Counted from the first letter of the stretch, positions 17,407-29,692 are shown. The stretch is DNA of 64,000 nt from Stutzerimonas kunmingensis (GCF_002929225.1 NZ_PISM01000020.1:124001-188000); one strand, 5' to 3'. Made by a program: numbers and translations. The notes: generated by a model not told the origin, from the sequence alone.

Positions 17407-18765
17407 ATGAGCGATTCGCAAACCCTGCACTGGCAAGCGCTGAGCCGCGACCATCATCTGCCGCCGTTCACCGATTACAAGGCGCTGAACGCCAAAGGCA
17501 CGCGCATCATCACCAAGGCGTCAGGCGTCTATCTGTGGGACAGCGAAGGCCACAAGATCCTCGACGCCATGGCCGGGCTCTGGTGCGTCAACCTGGGCTA
17601 TGGCCGCGAGGAGCTGGTCGAGGCCGCGACCAGGCAGATGCGCGAGCTGCCGTACTACAACCTGTTCTTCCAGACCGCCCACCCGCCGGCCGTGGCGCTG
17701 GCCAAGGCGATTGCCGACATCGCGCCGGCCGGGATGAACCATGTGTTCTTCACCGGCTCCGGCTCGGAGGCCAACGACACCGTGCTGCGCATGGTGCGCC
17801 ATTACTGGGCGATCAAGGGCCAGCCGGCGAAGAAGGTGGTCATCGGCCGCTGGAATGGCTATCACGGCTCGACCATTGCCGGTGCCAGCCTTGGCGGAAT
17901 GAAGGCCATGCATGAGCAGGGCGACGGCCCGATCCCGGGCATCGAGCATATCGACCAGCCCTACTGGTTCGGCGAGGGCGGCGACATGAGCCCGGAAGAG
18001 TTCGGCGTGCGCATCGCCGACCAGCTGGAGCAGAAGATCCTCGAGGTCGGCGAGGACAAGGTCGCCGCCTTCATCGCCGAACCGATCCAGGGCGCCGGCG
18101 GCGTGATCATCCCGCCCGAGAGCTACTGGCCGCGGGTCAAGGAAATCCTCGCGCGCTACGACATCCTCTTCATCGCCGACGAGGTCATCTGCGGCTTCGG
18201 CCGTACCGGTGAGTGGTTCGGTAGCGACTACTACGGCCTCGAGCCGGACCTGATGCCGATCGCCAAGGGCCTGACCTCTGGCTACATCCCCATGGGCGGC
18301 GTGGTGGTGCGCGACGAAGTGGTGCACACGCTCAACGAGGGCGGCGAGTTCTACCACGGCTTCACCTACTCGGGGCACCCCGTGGCCGCCGCGGTGGCGC
18401 TGGAGAACATCCGCATCCTGCGCGAGGAGAAGATCGTCGAGCGGGTGAAGACGAAGACGGCACCCTATTTGCAATCCCGTTGGCAGGAACTGCTCGAGCA
18501 TCCGCTGGTAGGCGAGGCGCGTGGCGTCGGCCTGCTTGGTGCGCTCGAGTTGGTGAAGAACAAGAAGACCCGCGAACGCTTTGCCGATCCCGGTGTGGGC
18601 ATGCTCTGTCGCGAGCACTGCTTCCGCAACGGCCTGGTGATGCGTGCGGTTGGCGACACCATGATCATCTCGCCGCCGCTGGTGATCAGCGAAGAGCAGA
18701 TCGACGAGCTGGTTGGCAAGGTGCGGTTGTGCCTCGACGCCACGGCCAAGGATGCGCTGGGTTGA
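17407..18765 (+). CDS. spuC: Putrescine (polyamine):pyruvate aminotransferase
   Basis: 452 residues, class III PLP-dependent aminotransferase. The Schiff-base lysine is K287 ([16 protein letters not shown]). Other landmarks are GSGSEANDT (117-125), RWNGYHGST and the PLP-phosphate-side [12 protein letters not shown]. It transfers the amino group of putrescine, or its gamma-glutamyl form, to pyruvate. A GAGG-type ribosome site is present (gagaggtgactgATG). A 218-base gap follows before spuD. Confidence 0.94.
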   Translation: MSDSQTLHWQALSRDHHLPPFTDYKALNAKGTRIITKASGVYLWDSEGHKILDAMAGLWCVNLGYGREELVEAATRQMRELPYYNLFFQTAHPPAVALAKAIADIAPAGMNHVFFTGSGSEANDTVLRMVRHYWAIKGQPAKKVVIGRWNGYHGSTIAGASLGGMKAMHEQGDGPIPGIEHIDQPYWFGEGGDMSPEEFGVRIADQLEQKILEVGEDKVAAFIAEPIQGAGGVIIPPESYWPRVKEILARYDILFIADEVICGFGRTGEWFGSDYYGLEPDLMPIAKGLTSGYIPMGGVVVRDEVVHTLNEGGEFYHGFTYSGHPVAAAVALENIRILREEKIVERVKTKTAPYLQSRWQELLEHPLVGEARGVGLLGALELVKNKKTRERFADPGVGMLCREHCFRNGLVMRAVGDTMIISPPLVISEEQIDELVGKVRLCLDATAKDALG

Positions 18766-18833
18766 GCCGTGCGGCGGCCCGCGCCAGCTGAGCTAAGGTT
18801 GTCGTTTGCACCGCTGTGCGTTCGGCTTGTTGA

Positions 18834-20081
<1,248 letters not shown>

Positions 20082-20097
20082 TACGACCGATCCGTTG

Positions 20098-20137
20098 CCG
20101 GGCCGCATGGAGCATGCGTACCGGCACCGGAGCCCGG
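20098..20137 (+). other. Nested inverted repeats in the spuD-spuE gap
   Basis: A perfect hairpin cgcatg-gag-catgcg (20104-20118) is enclosed by outer arms ccgggc (20098-20103) and gcccgg (20132-20137). It begins 16 bases after the spuD stop. It could stabilise the spuD message or trim read-through into the rest of the transporter operon, which would allow more binding protein than permease. Confidence 0.5.
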
Positions 20138-20210
20138 TTGAGCGCAGCTCGTCGCGTAGCCACGTTCCCTGTCTTTTGTGATGCACCGACATTTGCATCA
20201 AATCTGTTGA

Positions 20211-21374
<1,164 letters not shown>

Positions 21375-21525
21375 ACTCCATGGTCTGTTCCCGTTTCGTC
21401 TGCGGCATTGCCGGTGACGAATCGGAACCGGCCGATCGGGAGCATGTCAGGCGACGCGCTCTCTGCAACGACCATTAGATCCCCGGCGCAGGCCGGCCAA
21501 CCTTTTTCATTTCGGGAGTTCGCGC

Positions 21526-22677
21526 ATGGCCGTTGCCTCCAGCGCCTACAAGAAAGCCCTCAGTGGCGAAAGCAAGAACAAGCAGGTGCTGCTGAAGATC
21601 GACCGCGTCACCAAGAAGTTCGACGAAACGGTGGCGGTCGATGATGTCTCGCTGAGCATCCATCAGGGCGAAATCTTCGCCCTGCTCGGTGGCTCGGGTT
21701 CGGGCAAGTCGACCTTGCTGCGCATGCTCGCCGGCTTCGAGCGGCCCACCGAGGGGCGCATCTTCCTCGATGGCCAGGACATCACCGACATGCCGCCCTA
21801 CGAGCGGCCGATCAACATGATGTTCCAGTCCTACGCGCTGTTTCCACACATGACGGTGGAGCAGAACATCGCCTTCGGCCTGAAGCAGGATGGTCTGCCG
21901 AAACAGGAAGTCGAGGCGCGGGTGAAGGAGATGCTCGGCCTGGTGCAGATGACCCAGTACGCCAAACGCAAGCCGCATCAGCTGTCGGGCGGGCAGCGCC
22001 AGCGCGTCGCCCTGGCGCGTTCGCTGGCCAAGCGGCCGAAGCTGCTGCTGCTCGATGAGCCCATGGGCGCGTTGGACAAGAAACTGCGCTCGCAGATGCA
22101 GCTCGAGTTGGTGCAGATCATCGAGCGCGTCGGCGTGACCTGCGTGATGGTCACCCATGACCAGGAAGAGGCCATGACCATGGCCGAACGCATCGCCATC
22201 ATGCATCTGGGCTGGATCGCTCAGGTCGGCAGCCCGATGGACATCTACGAGACCCCGGCAAGCCGCCTGGTCTGCGAATTCATCGGCAACGTCAACCTGT
22301 TCGACGGCGAGCTGATCGAGGACATGGGCGACCACGCCGTCATCGCCAGCCCAGGCCTTGAGAACCCGATCTACGTCGGCCACGGCATCAGTACCCGCGC
22401 GCAGGACAAACAGATCACCTACGCGATCCGCCCCGAAAAGCTGCTGATCGGCACCGAACTGCCGGAGCTTGAGCGCCCCGGCTACAACTGGGCCAAAGGC
22501 GTCGTGCACGACATCGCCTATCTTGGCGGCCACTCGGTGTACTACATCAAGCTGCCGTCCGGCGGTGTGCTGCAGGCCTTCATGGCCAACGCCGAACGTC
22601 ACGTGAAGCTGCCGACCTGGGAGGAAGAGGTGTACGTGTACTGGTGGGATGACAGCGGCGTGGTGTTGCAGGCATGA
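21526..22677 (+). CDS. spuF: Polyamine ABC transporter ATP-binding protein
   Basis: 383 residues, PotA/PotG family. Walker A GGSGSGKST near 64-72, signature LSGGQRQRVALARSLA, Walker B LLLLDEPMGALDKK, switch His in VTHDQEEAM, and a C-terminal TOBE domain (YAIRPEKLL). It powers the SpuG/SpuH channel. The stop overlaps the spuG start (ATGA). Confidence 0.95.
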   Translation: MAVASSAYKKALSGESKNKQVLLKIDRVTKKFDETVAVDDVSLSIHQGEIFALLGGSGSGKSTLLRMLAGFERPTEGRIFLDGQDITDMPPYERPINMMFQSYALFPHMTVEQNIAFGLKQDGLPKQEVEARVKEMLGLVQMTQYAKRKPHQLSGGQRQRVALARSLAKRPKLLLLDEPMGALDKKLRSQMQLELVQIIERVGVTCVMVTHDQEEAMTMAERIAIMHLGWIAQVGSPMDIYETPASRLVCEFIGNVNLFDGELIEDMGDHAVIASPGLENPIYVGHGISTRAQDKQITYAIRPEKLLIGTELPELERPGYNWAKGVVHDIAYLGGHSVYYIKLPSGGVLQAFMANAERHVKLPTWEEEVYVYWWDDSGVVLQA

Positions 22678-23570
22678 AGCGCTCGCCCCTGAATACCGGG
22701 CGCCGACTGGTCATCAGCGTGCCCTTCCTGTGGCTGATGCTGTTCTTTCTGCTGCCCTTCGCCATCGTCCTGAAGATCAGCTTTGCCGAAGCGGATGTGG
22801 CCATTCCGCCGTACACCGACATCTTCGCCTACGCCGACCAGCAGCTGCAGGTGCTGATCAACCTGGGCAACTACATCTTCCTCAGCGAAGACGAACTGTA
22901 TCTGGCGGCCTATCTGGGCTCGCTGCGGATCGCCTTCTTCAGCACGCTGCTCTGCCTGCTGATCGGCTATCCGATGGCCTACGCCATTGCTCGTGCGCGC
23001 AAGGATCTGCAGACGGTTCTGCTGCTGCTGATCATGATGCCGACCTGGACCGCCATCCTGATTCGCGTCTACGCCTGGATGGGCATCCTCAGCAGCAACG
23101 GCATCCTCAACGGACTGTTGCAGGGCCTCGGCCTGATCGACGCGCCGTTGCAGATACTCAATACCGACGCTGCGGTATACATCGGCGTGGTCTACTCCTA
23201 CCTGCCGTTCATGATCCTGCCGCTCTACGCCAACCTGGTGAAGCACGACCCGAGCCTGCTCGAGGCTGCGTCCGACCTCGGCGCGCGCAACCTCTCCAGC
23301 TTCTGGAAGATCACCGTGCCGCTGTCGAAGAACGGCATCATCGCCGGCTGCATGCTGGTGTTCATTCCGGTGGTCGGCGAGTTCGTCATCCCAGAGCTGC
23401 TCGGCGGTCCGGAGACGCTGATGATCGGCAAGGTGCTCTGGCAGGAATTCTTCAACAACCGTGACTGGCCGGTGGCCTCGGCGCTGGCGGTGGTGATGCT
23501 GGCGATCCTGCTGGTGCCGATCATCCTGTTCAACCGGAACCAGGCGAAAGAGCTGGAGGGCAAGCTATGA
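22674..23570 (+). CDS. spuG: Polyamine ABC transporter permease (PotH-like)
   Basis: 298 residues with about six membrane segments and the inner-membrane EAA loop (LEAASDLGARNLSSFWKITVPLS) that contacts the ATPase. It is translationally coupled to spuF and spuH through 4-base overlaps on both sides. Confidence 0.95.
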   Translation: MKRSPLNTGRRLVISVPFLWLMLFFLLPFAIVLKISFAEADVAIPPYTDIFAYADQQLQVLINLGNYIFLSEDELYLAAYLGSLRIAFFSTLLCLLIGYPMAYAIARARKDLQTVLLLLIMMPTWTAILIRVYAWMGILSSNGILNGLLQGLGLIDAPLQILNTDAAVYIGVVYSYLPFMILPLYANLVKHDPSLLEAASDLGARNLSSFWKITVPLSKNGIIAGCMLVFIPVVGEFVIPELLGGPETLMIGKVLWQEFFNNRDWPVASALAVVMLAILLVPIILFNRNQAKELEGKL

Positions 23571-24469
23571 AACGCTGGAGCTTTTCCAACCTGATCCTGG
23601 TGCTCGGGCTGCTGTTCATCTACCTGCCGATGGTCATCCTGGTTATCTACTCGTTCAATGCCTCGCGGCTGGTGACGGTGTGGGGCGGCTGGTCGCTGAA
23701 GTGGTACGCCGGCCTGCTCGACAACTCCCAGTTGATGGGCGCGGTAATGCGCTCGCTGGAAGTCGCGGCCTATACCGCGATCGCCGCGGTGGCTCTGGGC
23801 ACGATGGCGGCTTTCGTCCTCACCCGTATCCCGGTGTTCCGCGGCCGTACGCTGTTCGGTGGCCTGGTCACCGCGCCGCTGGTGATGCCGGAAGTGATCA
23901 CCGGTCTGTCCCTGCTGCTGCTGTTCGTCGCCATGGCGCAACTGATCGGCTGGCCGGCGCAACGCGGGCTGGTGACCATCTGGATCGCCCACACCACGTT
24001 CTGCTCGGCCTACGTCGCGGTAGTGGTGATGGCGCGCCTGCGCGAGCTGGACCTGTCCATCGAGGAAGCGGCGATGGACCTCGGAGCGCGGCCGTGGAAG
24101 GTGTTCTTCCTGATCACCATGCCGATGATCGCGCCCTCGCTAGCGGCCGGCGGCATGCTTTCGTTCGCACTGTCACTGGACGATCTGGTACTGGCCAGCT
24201 TCGTCTCCGGGCCGGGTTCGACCACGCTGCCGATGGAGATCTTCTCCGCCGTGCGCCTGGGCGTGAAGCCGGAGATCAACGCGGTGGCGAGTCTGATCCT
24301 GCTCAGCGTGTCGCTGGCGACCTTTCTCGCCTGGTACCTCAGCCGCCGCGCCGAGAAGCGCCGTATTCGCGCGATGCAGCAGGCGATGGATGAAACCGCT
24401 GGCAATCCCACCTGGCGTCAGGTGATCGACAGCCGCAAGGTGCTGGTGCCGCCCTCGGCGCATACCTGA
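23567..24469 (+). CDS. spuH: Polyamine ABC transporter permease (PotI-like)
   Basis: 300 residues with six predicted membrane segments and the EAA loop (IEEAAMDLGARPWKVFFLITMP). It forms a heterodimeric channel with SpuG. It is the last gene of the operon; a strong terminator follows 21 bases after its stop. Confidence 0.95.
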   Translation: MKRWSFSNLILVLGLLFIYLPMVILVIYSFNASRLVTVWGGWSLKWYAGLLDNSQLMGAVMRSLEVAAYTAIAAVALGTMAAFVLTRIPVFRGRTLFGGLVTAPLVMPEVITGLSLLLLFVAMAQLIGWPAQRGLVTIWIAHTTFCSAYVAVVVMARLRELDLSIEEAAMDLGARPWKVFFLITMPMIAPSLAAGGMLSFALSLDDLVLASFVSGPGSTTLPMEIFSAVRLGVKPEINAVASLILLSVSLATFLAWYLSRRAEKRRIRAMQQAMDETAGNPTWRQVIDSRKVLVPPSAHT

Positions 24470-24490
24470 TGATGGTTTGAGCAGCAAAAC

Positions 24491-24518
24491 GAAAAGGGCG
24501 CATCGATGCGCCCTTTTC
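24491..24518. terminator. Strong palindromic terminator at the end of the spu operon
   Basis: gaaaagggcgcatc and its exact complement form a 28-base perfect palindrome ending in CCCTTTTC. With AAAA at one foot and TTTT at the other it can work in both directions. It separates spuH from the oppositely oriented gene ending at 24584. Confidence 0.85.
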
Positions 24519-24583
24519 ATTCCGTCCACCTGCGAACGGACGATTGATATCACCATCGCGCAGTGTGCGCGATGTCGAATTGC

Positions 24584-25153
24584 TCACTGCTGCCAGTCGC
24601 AGAAACAGGCCACCGCCAGCGAATGGGTGGCGCGCACCTTGCGCCCGGCCAGCACGGCATCGAGGATAGGCTCGACGAAGCTGTTGTCCGAACTGCACAC
24701 CGCACCCTCGCTGTAGGGGCCGATATAGACCAGCTCCCCGCTTTGATCCCAGATGCCTACAGCGGGGCTGGCCGGTAGTTGCTCGGAGCCGGGCGGGGCG
24801 CTCAGCGGTTTCAGCGCTGCCAGCGGCTGCGGCAAGCGGCCCTTGCTGCCCGGTTTGCGTACTTCGTAGAAGTCCACGGGTTGTCCGGCAAAGCGCTTGA
24901 GCAGTTCTTCCAGGTGCTGCTGATTGCCGACGTTGCACGGGCATCCCGGATCCCAGAAATGCACGAAGCGCACTGGTCCTGGGCCCTGCAGCTCGGCCGG
25001 CAGGCGAAGGGCGTCGCCGGAGAACAGCTCGGCGCGCTCGCCGTCGAAGGTGCGCAGGTAGCGCGCCTCGAACCACCAGAACGCAGCCAGCATGGCGCCG
25101 CCCCAGAGCAGGGCGATCAGTGCGGCGATCAGGTATTTGCGACGAGCGCTCAT
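24584..25153 (-). CDS. Membrane-anchored thioredoxin-like protein (DUF6436 type)
   Basis: From the ATG at 25153 (CGGAG upstream) the product is 189 residues; the open frame to 25669 is non-coding extension. An N-terminal membrane anchor (about 7-27) is followed by a periplasmic thioredoxin-like part with VRFVHFWDPGCPCN, in which Cys-Pro-Cys replaces the usual CxxC. A later pair, ACFCDWQQ, ends the protein. A redox or metal-thiolate role is possible but unproven. Confidence 0.8.
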   Translation of the reverse strand: MSARRKYLIAALIALLWGGAMLAAFWWFEARYLRTFDGERAELFSGDALRLPAELQGPGPVRFVHFWDPGCPCNVGNQQHLEELLKRFAGQPVDFYEVRKPGSKGRLPQPLAALKPLSAPPGSEQLPASPAVGIWDQSGELVYIGPYSEGAVCSSDNSFVEPILDAVLAGRKVRATHSLAVACFCDWQQ

Positions 25154-25237
25154 GGCGGGCTCCGATGTGGGTGCGCAAGCTTGCCATGGGGCGGCGCAGA
25201 GCTGAATATCCCAGGTCAACGCAATCGAAGAATTTCC

Positions 25238-26176
25238 ATGCCCTCGCGTATCGATCCCGAGCGCCTGCGTAACAGCCTGCCCGCCCTGTCCGAGGCGGTC
25301 GCCGCAAGCGCCGAAACTCTCCAGTACCAGACCTATTACGGGCTCGACCTGCCGCATCGCACGCAGGTCCAGCGTCGCCTGGGGCGCTTTCGCGTGCATG
25401 ACTACGATGTCGTCGCCCAGGCCTGGTGGCCGGAGCAGCCCCACGCCAGCCTGCTGATCCTGCACGGCTACTACGACCACATGGGCCTGTATCGCCATGT
25501 GGTCGACTGGGGACTGGAGATGGGGTTCGCCGTGCTCGCCTGCGACCTGCCGGGCCATGGGCTGTCCAGCGGTCCCCGGGCGAGCATCAACGAGTTTGCC
25601 GAATACCAGGCGGTGCTGAGCGGTCTGTTCGAACAGGCACGCCAGCTCGATCTGCCGCGTCCCTGGCACCTACTTGGCCAGAGTACCGGCGGTGCCATCG
25701 CGCTGGATCACCTGCTGCATCAGGCCGAAAATCCCGACCTGGGGCGCACCATCCTGCTGGCGCCGTTGGTTCGCCCGCGCGCCTGGCTGCGCTCGCGCAT
25801 CAGCTACGAGTTGCTGCGACGCTTCGTTCAGCAGATCCCACGAACGTTCAGCGAGAACTCCGGCGACCCGGCCTTCCTCGAATTCGTCCAGAGCCAGGAC
25901 CCGCTGCAGCCGGACATCCTGCCCACGGCCTGGGTCGGCGCCCTGTCACGCTGGATTCCACGTATCGAGGGTGCGGCTGACAGCAGGCACGCGCCGTTGA
26001 TCATTCAGGGCGAGGCGGACATGACCGTGGATTGGCAGTACAACCTGCCGATTCTGCAGCGCAAGTTCCCAAGTGCTGAGGTGCTGCGACTGCCCGAGGC
26101 GCGCCACCATCTGGTGAACGAGCGCGAGGAATTGCGCCAGGCGTACTTCGACTTCCTGCGCGAGCGCCTCAGATAG
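25238..26176 (+). CDS. Alpha/beta hydrolase (monoacylglycerol lipase-like)
   Basis: The ATG at 25238 gives 312 residues; the longer frame from 24779 is the shadow of the opposite gene. Fold markers are LLILHGYYDHMGLY (oxyanion region), nucleophile Ser in HLLGQSTGGAIAL, Asp in IIQGEADMTVDW and His in ARHHLVNE. No signal peptide. The substrate is probably a lysophospholipid or monoacylglycerol ester by family resemblance. Confidence 0.87.
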   Translation: MPSRIDPERLRNSLPALSEAVAASAETLQYQTYYGLDLPHRTQVQRRLGRFRVHDYDVVAQAWWPEQPHASLLILHGYYDHMGLYRHVVDWGLEMGFAVLACDLPGHGLSSGPRASINEFAEYQAVLSGLFEQARQLDLPRPWHLLGQSTGGAIALDHLLHQAENPDLGRTILLAPLVRPRAWLRSRISYELLRRFVQQIPRTFSENSGDPAFLEFVQSQDPLQPDILPTAWVGALSRWIPRIEGAADSRHAPLIIQGEADMTVDWQYNLPILQRKFPSAEVLRLPEARHHLVNEREELRQAYFDFLRERLR

Positions 26177-26181
26177 CGGGA

Positions 26182-26946
26182 TCAGATGCCCTGCTGCGGC
26201 TCCAGCTCGGCGCCGCTCATGCCCACCGCCAGGCCGGCGCGTAGCGCCTGCAGCGCGGCCTGGTAATAGGCCTTGCCTTCGTCCGACTGGGCGAATGTCA
26301 CATATTCCTCCAGTTCGGCATCGGACAGGTCGCGATAGACGTACAGCAGCGTGTTGTCGAGATCGGCCTCTATTTGCTCGATCATGCGTTGGCGCTGGCT
26401 GCTCAGCAGGCTCTGCGCCTGATTGCCACCGAGCAGGCCGGGAATCATCTGGCTGAGACTGTCGGCGGCGACGCCGGCCAGTGCCAGGCTGACTTCCGCG
26501 CCCGCTTCGCTGGCTGGCAGCGCCTGGGCCAGGTGGCGGATCAGCAGCTGTCGGTTGCTGCCGGCTTCCACCCGCGGCAGGCCGGCGGCGTGCTTGGCCA
26601 GCTGTTCGCGCCGTGCGGCGAGCACTTCGGCCGAGACGATCTTGCGTCCCAGGGTCGACTGGAAGAATTCCAGCGCCGGCTGCGGCTCGGCCAGGTTGCC
26701 GCGCAATGCCTGCTGCGCGCGCTGGTCGATGGCATGGGCGGCGAAGCGGCGGTTGCTGTTGGTCACCAGTGCCTGGAATACCGCCGGTGGCAGGGTGTCC
26801 TTGTAGCGTTGCTGGGCCGCGGTCAGGGCATCGCCGAAATTGGCGCGCTGTTCGGTCCAGCCGGCGGTTTCGTAGAGTTCCTGATAGGTGTCGGCGAAGC
26901 TGCTGAAGCTCAAGGTCAGCAGTACACAGGTCAAGAGGGCGCGCAT
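26182..26946 (-). CDS. Exported DUF2059-type protein
   Basis: 254 residues with a signal peptide (MRALLTCVLLTLSFSSFA|D). The mature protein is helical and contains the DUF2059-like tail LSDAELEEYVTFAQSDEGKAYYQA near 208-232. It converges with the hydrolase gene, with five bases between the stops. Function unknown. Confidence 0.8.
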   Translation of the reverse strand: MRALLTCVLLTLSFSSFADTYQELYETAGWTEQRANFGDALTAAQQRYKDTLPPAVFQALVTNSNRRFAAHAIDQRAQQALRGNLAEPQPALEFFQSTLGRKIVSAEVLAARREQLAKHAAGLPRVEAGSNRQLLIRHLAQALPASEAGAEVSLALAGVAADSLSQMIPGLLGGNQAQSLLSSQRQRMIEQIEADLDNTLLYVYRDLSDAELEEYVTFAQSDEGKAYYQAALQALRAGLAVGMSGAELEPQQGI

Positions 26947-27100
26947 GGAAGCTCCTGTCTGGCGGGCGGTTCATTTTCCGTGCGTCGACGCGTGCTTGTC
27001 GAGGCGCATGGTTACTGCTGCCATTTGGCGCAGCGACGCAGCTTGTAGCGGAGTCTCAACAGACCCTAGACTCCTGCGGTATCCCTTCGGAGTCACTTCC

Positions 27101-27709
27101 TTGCCGTTCTCTTCGATCATCGACGACCTGGCCGAGCGCGGCTGGTCGGTGCAGAGTTCTTTCCTTCCCAGTGATGTGACCCACAAGCTGGCCGACGAGT
27201 GCCGCAGGCGGGAAGCCGAGGGTGCACTGGCACCGGCAGGGGTCGGCCGCGGCGAGGCGCAGGCGGTGCGCGAAGGCATTCGCAGCGACCATATTCAGTG
27301 GCTCGAACCGGGCCAGTCTGCAGTCTGCGACGACTACCTCGAACTCATGGACGGCTTGCGCCAGCAGCTTAACCGCGAGTTGTTCCTCGGGCTGGAAGAG
27401 TTCGAGTGCCATTTCGCCTTCTACCCGCCGGGCGCCTTCTATCAGACGCACCTGGACCGCTTTCGCGATGACGACAGCCGCTCGGTCACCGCCGTGCTGT
27501 ATCTGAATCCGGATTGGCAGCCCGGCCATGCCGGTGAATTGCGCATGCACATGCCTGATGGATCGCAGCTGGACGTGCCACCGCTGGCCGGCAATCTGGT
27601 GGTCTTTCTCTCCGGCGATTTCCCCCACGAAGTACTGGTCACTCAAGCCGACCGTCTGTCGCTGACCGGCTGGTTCCGTCGGCGGCCGGCCGATGTGCTG
27701 GCGCTCTGA
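27101..27709 (+). CDS. 2-oxoglutarate/Fe(II)-dependent oxygenase
   Basis: No in-frame ATG lies near the domain start. A TTG at 27101 preceded by GGAG (27089-27092) at a spacing of 8 gives about 202 residues (LPFSSIIDDLAERGW...). The iron ligands are H and D in QTHLDRFRDDD and the distal H in GDFPHEVLV; the 2OG-binding Arg is in LTGWFRRR. It belongs to the Fe-2OG prolyl hydroxylase-like group. The substrate is unknown. It is divergent from the DUF2059 gene. Confidence 0.82.
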   Translation: MPFSSIIDDLAERGWSVQSSFLPSDVTHKLADECRRREAEGALAPAGVGRGEAQAVREGIRSDHIQWLEPGQSAVCDDYLELMDGLRQQLNRELFLGLEEFECHFAFYPPGAFYQTHLDRFRDDDSRSVTAVLYLNPDWQPGHAGELRMHMPDGSQLDVPPLAGNLVVFLSGDFPHEVLVTQADRLSLTGWFRRRPADVLAL

Positions 27710-27743
27710 CGAGCCCACATCGACATTTGCGCAGACGAAAAAA

Positions 27744-27763
27744 AGCCCGGCACAGGCCGGGCT
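27744..27763 (-). terminator. Rho-independent terminator of dctPQM
   Basis: agcccggc-acag-gccgggct is an 8-bp perfect stem. On the minus strand it is followed by seven T residues. It starts 23 bases after the dctM stop. Confidence 0.9.
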
Positions 27764-27785
27764 AAAGGGAAGTAAGTGTTTCGGG

Positions 27786-29066
27786 CTACATGCCCAGCAT
27801 GTTCGGCAGCGCCAGGGAAATCGACGGCACGTAGGTGATGATCACCAGGAAGCTCAGCATCAGCGCCAGCCATGGCAGCACTGCGCGGATCACCTGGGTC
27901 ACCGGCATGCCCGTCACCGCTGAGGCGACGAACAGGTTCAACCCCACCGGTGGCGTTATCAATCCGATCTCCATGTTCACCACCATGATGATGCCAAGGT
28001 GGATCGGGTCGATGCCCAGCTGTATGGCAATCGGGAACAGGATCGGCGCCAGGATCAGGATGATCGCCGACGGCTCCATGAAGGCGCCGGCAACCAGCAG
28101 CACGATGTTCACCACCAGCAGGAACATCCACGGCTGCAGACCGGCCTCGATGACCCAGGCAGTGATCGCCTGCGGAATCTGCTCGGTGGTCAGTACGTGG
28201 GCGAAGAGCATGGCGTTGGCGATGATGAACATCAGCATGATGCTCAGCTTGCCCGACTCCAGCAGTACCTTCGGGCATTCGCGCAGCTTGAGGTCCTTGT
28301 AGACGAAGATCGCGACGAAGGCCGAATACACCGCCGCGACCGCTGCCGCTTCGGTGGGCGTGAACATGCCCGAGTAGATGCCGCCGAGGATGATCACCAT
28401 CAGCAGCAGGCCCCAGACCGCCTTGCGCGCGGCGGACAGCCACTCGCGGAAGCTGGCGCGCGGCAGTGCCGGCAGGTTCTTCTTCACCGCGATGATGTAG
28501 ATCGCCAGCATCAGCGCGCCGCCGAGCATGATGCCCGGGACGACACCGGCCATGAACAGCTTGCCCACCGAGGTCTCGGTAGCCGCGGCGTAGACCACCA
28601 TGACCACCGACGGTGGGATCAGGATGCCCAGGGTACCAGCGTTACAGACGATGCCGGCGCCGAAGGCCTGCGGATAACCGGAGCGCACCATGCCGGCGAT
28701 GGCGATGGAGCCCACCGCGGCCACGGTGGCTGGCGACGAGCCGGACAGCGCTGCGAAGAGCATGCACGCCAGCACCGCACCGATCGCCAGGCCGCCACGG
28801 ATGTGGCCGACACAGGCGTTGGCGAAGTCGATCAGGCGACGCGCCACGCCGCCGGTGGTCATGAAGGCGCCGGCCAGGAGGAAGAACGGGATCGCCAGCA
28901 GGGTGTAGTGCTCGGAGGTCTCGAACAGCTTGATCGCCAGCGAGCGCACCGAGTCCTGGCTGAAGATCATGATGGTCAGCGAACCGGCCAGACCGAGGGA
29001 TACGGCCACCGGCACGCCGATGAACATCAGCACGAAGAGGGCGACGAACAGGAACAGGATGGTCAT
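27786..29066 (-). CDS. dctM: TRAP transporter large permease DctM
   Basis: 426 residues with about 12 hydrophobic segments. It is the channel-forming subunit of the tripartite ATP-independent (Na+-driven) importer for succinate, malate and fumarate. Typical features are the N-terminal FLFVALFVLMFIGVPVAVSLG and the repeated helical hairpins of the ion-transporter superfamily. The start overlaps the dctQ stop by one base (TAATG). Confidence 0.95.
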   Translation of the reverse strand: MTILFLFVALFVLMFIGVPVAVSLGLAGSLTIMIFSQDSVRSLAIKLFETSEHYTLLAIPFFLLAGAFMTTGGVARRLIDFANACVGHIRGGLAIGAVLACMLFAALSGSSPATVAAVGSIAIAGMVRSGYPQAFGAGIVCNAGTLGILIPPSVVMVVYAAATETSVGKLFMAGVVPGIMLGGALMLAIYIIAVKKNLPALPRASFREWLSAARKAVWGLLLMVIILGGIYSGMFTPTEAAAVAAVYSAFVAIFVYKDLKLRECPKVLLESGKLSIMLMFIIANAMLFAHVLTTEQIPQAITAWVIEAGLQPWMFLLVVNIVLLVAGAFMEPSAIILILAPILFPIAIQLGIDPIHLGIIMVVNMEIGLITPPVGLNLFVASAVTGMPVTQVIRAVLPWLALMLSFLVIITYVPSISLALPNMLGM

Positions 29067-29692
29067 TACTTGGGCTCCTCTTCGCCGTGCTTGAGCGCAT
29101 CGGCCGCTTCATCGGCGAGGCCGAGGCCGGTCTGCTCGTTGCGCAGGATACGCACGAAGATTTCGGCGAAACGGATGAACACCATGGCGAAGCCGAACGG
29201 CACGATCATGCCGATGTGCCACTGCTTGACGCCGACATGGCCCAGGTCTTCCGCGCCGATGTTGGCAACGAACAGCGCCTGGATCCACTCGAAGCTGGCC
29301 ACGGTCAGCAGACCGGCGTAACCCAGGCAGAGCAGGCAGGCGATGATGCCGATGACGCGCTGGATGTGTCGCGGCGCCAGCTTCACCAGTGCATCGACAC
29401 CGATGTGGCCGGCGGTGCGCACGCCATAGGCGAGACCGGAGAAGATCAGCCAGGCGAACAGCGCCTTGGTCAGCGCGGTGCTCCAGGTCATGGACTGGGC
29501 CAGGCCGATGATGAAATCACCGATGGCGAACCAGAAGTCGGCGCTTCCCTCGAACCGGTCGCCCAGGTCGTAGAAAAGTGTGTAGAGGTTGTTGAGGATC
29601 ACGTAGACGAAGGTCACCAGTGTCATGGCGGCCAACAGAAAGGCGATGAAACCTTCCTCGAAGTGGTCCCAGACGCGCCAGAGGGCGTTCAT
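29066..29692 (-). CDS. dctQ: TRAP transporter small permease DctQ
   Basis: The ATG at 29692 has GGGAG eight bases before it, so I prefer it to the ATG at 29701; 208 residues. Four membrane segments are predicted, with the conserved DctQ pattern around GVRTAGHIGVDALVKL. It bridges DctM and the binding protein. The 264-base gap to dctP contains a stem-loop just after dctP but no gene. Confidence 0.92.
   Translation of the reverse strand: MNALWRVWDHFEEGFIAFLLAAMTLVTFVYVILNNLYTLFYDLGDRFEGSADFWFAIGDFIIGLAQSMTWSTALTKALFAWLIFSGLAYGVRTAGHIGVDALVKLAPRHIQRVIGIIACLLCLGYAGLLTVASFEWIQALFVANIGAEDLGHVGVKQWHIGMIVPFGFAMVFIRFAEIFVRILRNEQTGLGLADEAADALKHGEEEPK

Noticed and set aside
24779..25237. Upstream extension of the alpha/beta hydrolase frame
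   Set aside because: It is antisense to the thioredoxin-like gene and lacks hydrolase features; the ATG at 25238 fits the family start.
26888..27100. Upstream extension of the 2OG oxygenase frame
   Set aside because: It overlaps the signal peptide of the divergent DUF2059 gene and the Shine-Dalgarno before the TTG at 27101 gives a better start.
27999..29321. Plus-strand frame of 440 residues rich in Gln, Asp, Arg and His across dctM and dctQ
   Set aside because: The repeated His/Gln/Asp composition is typical of antisense reading of membrane proteins; dctM and dctQ are clear on the other strand.
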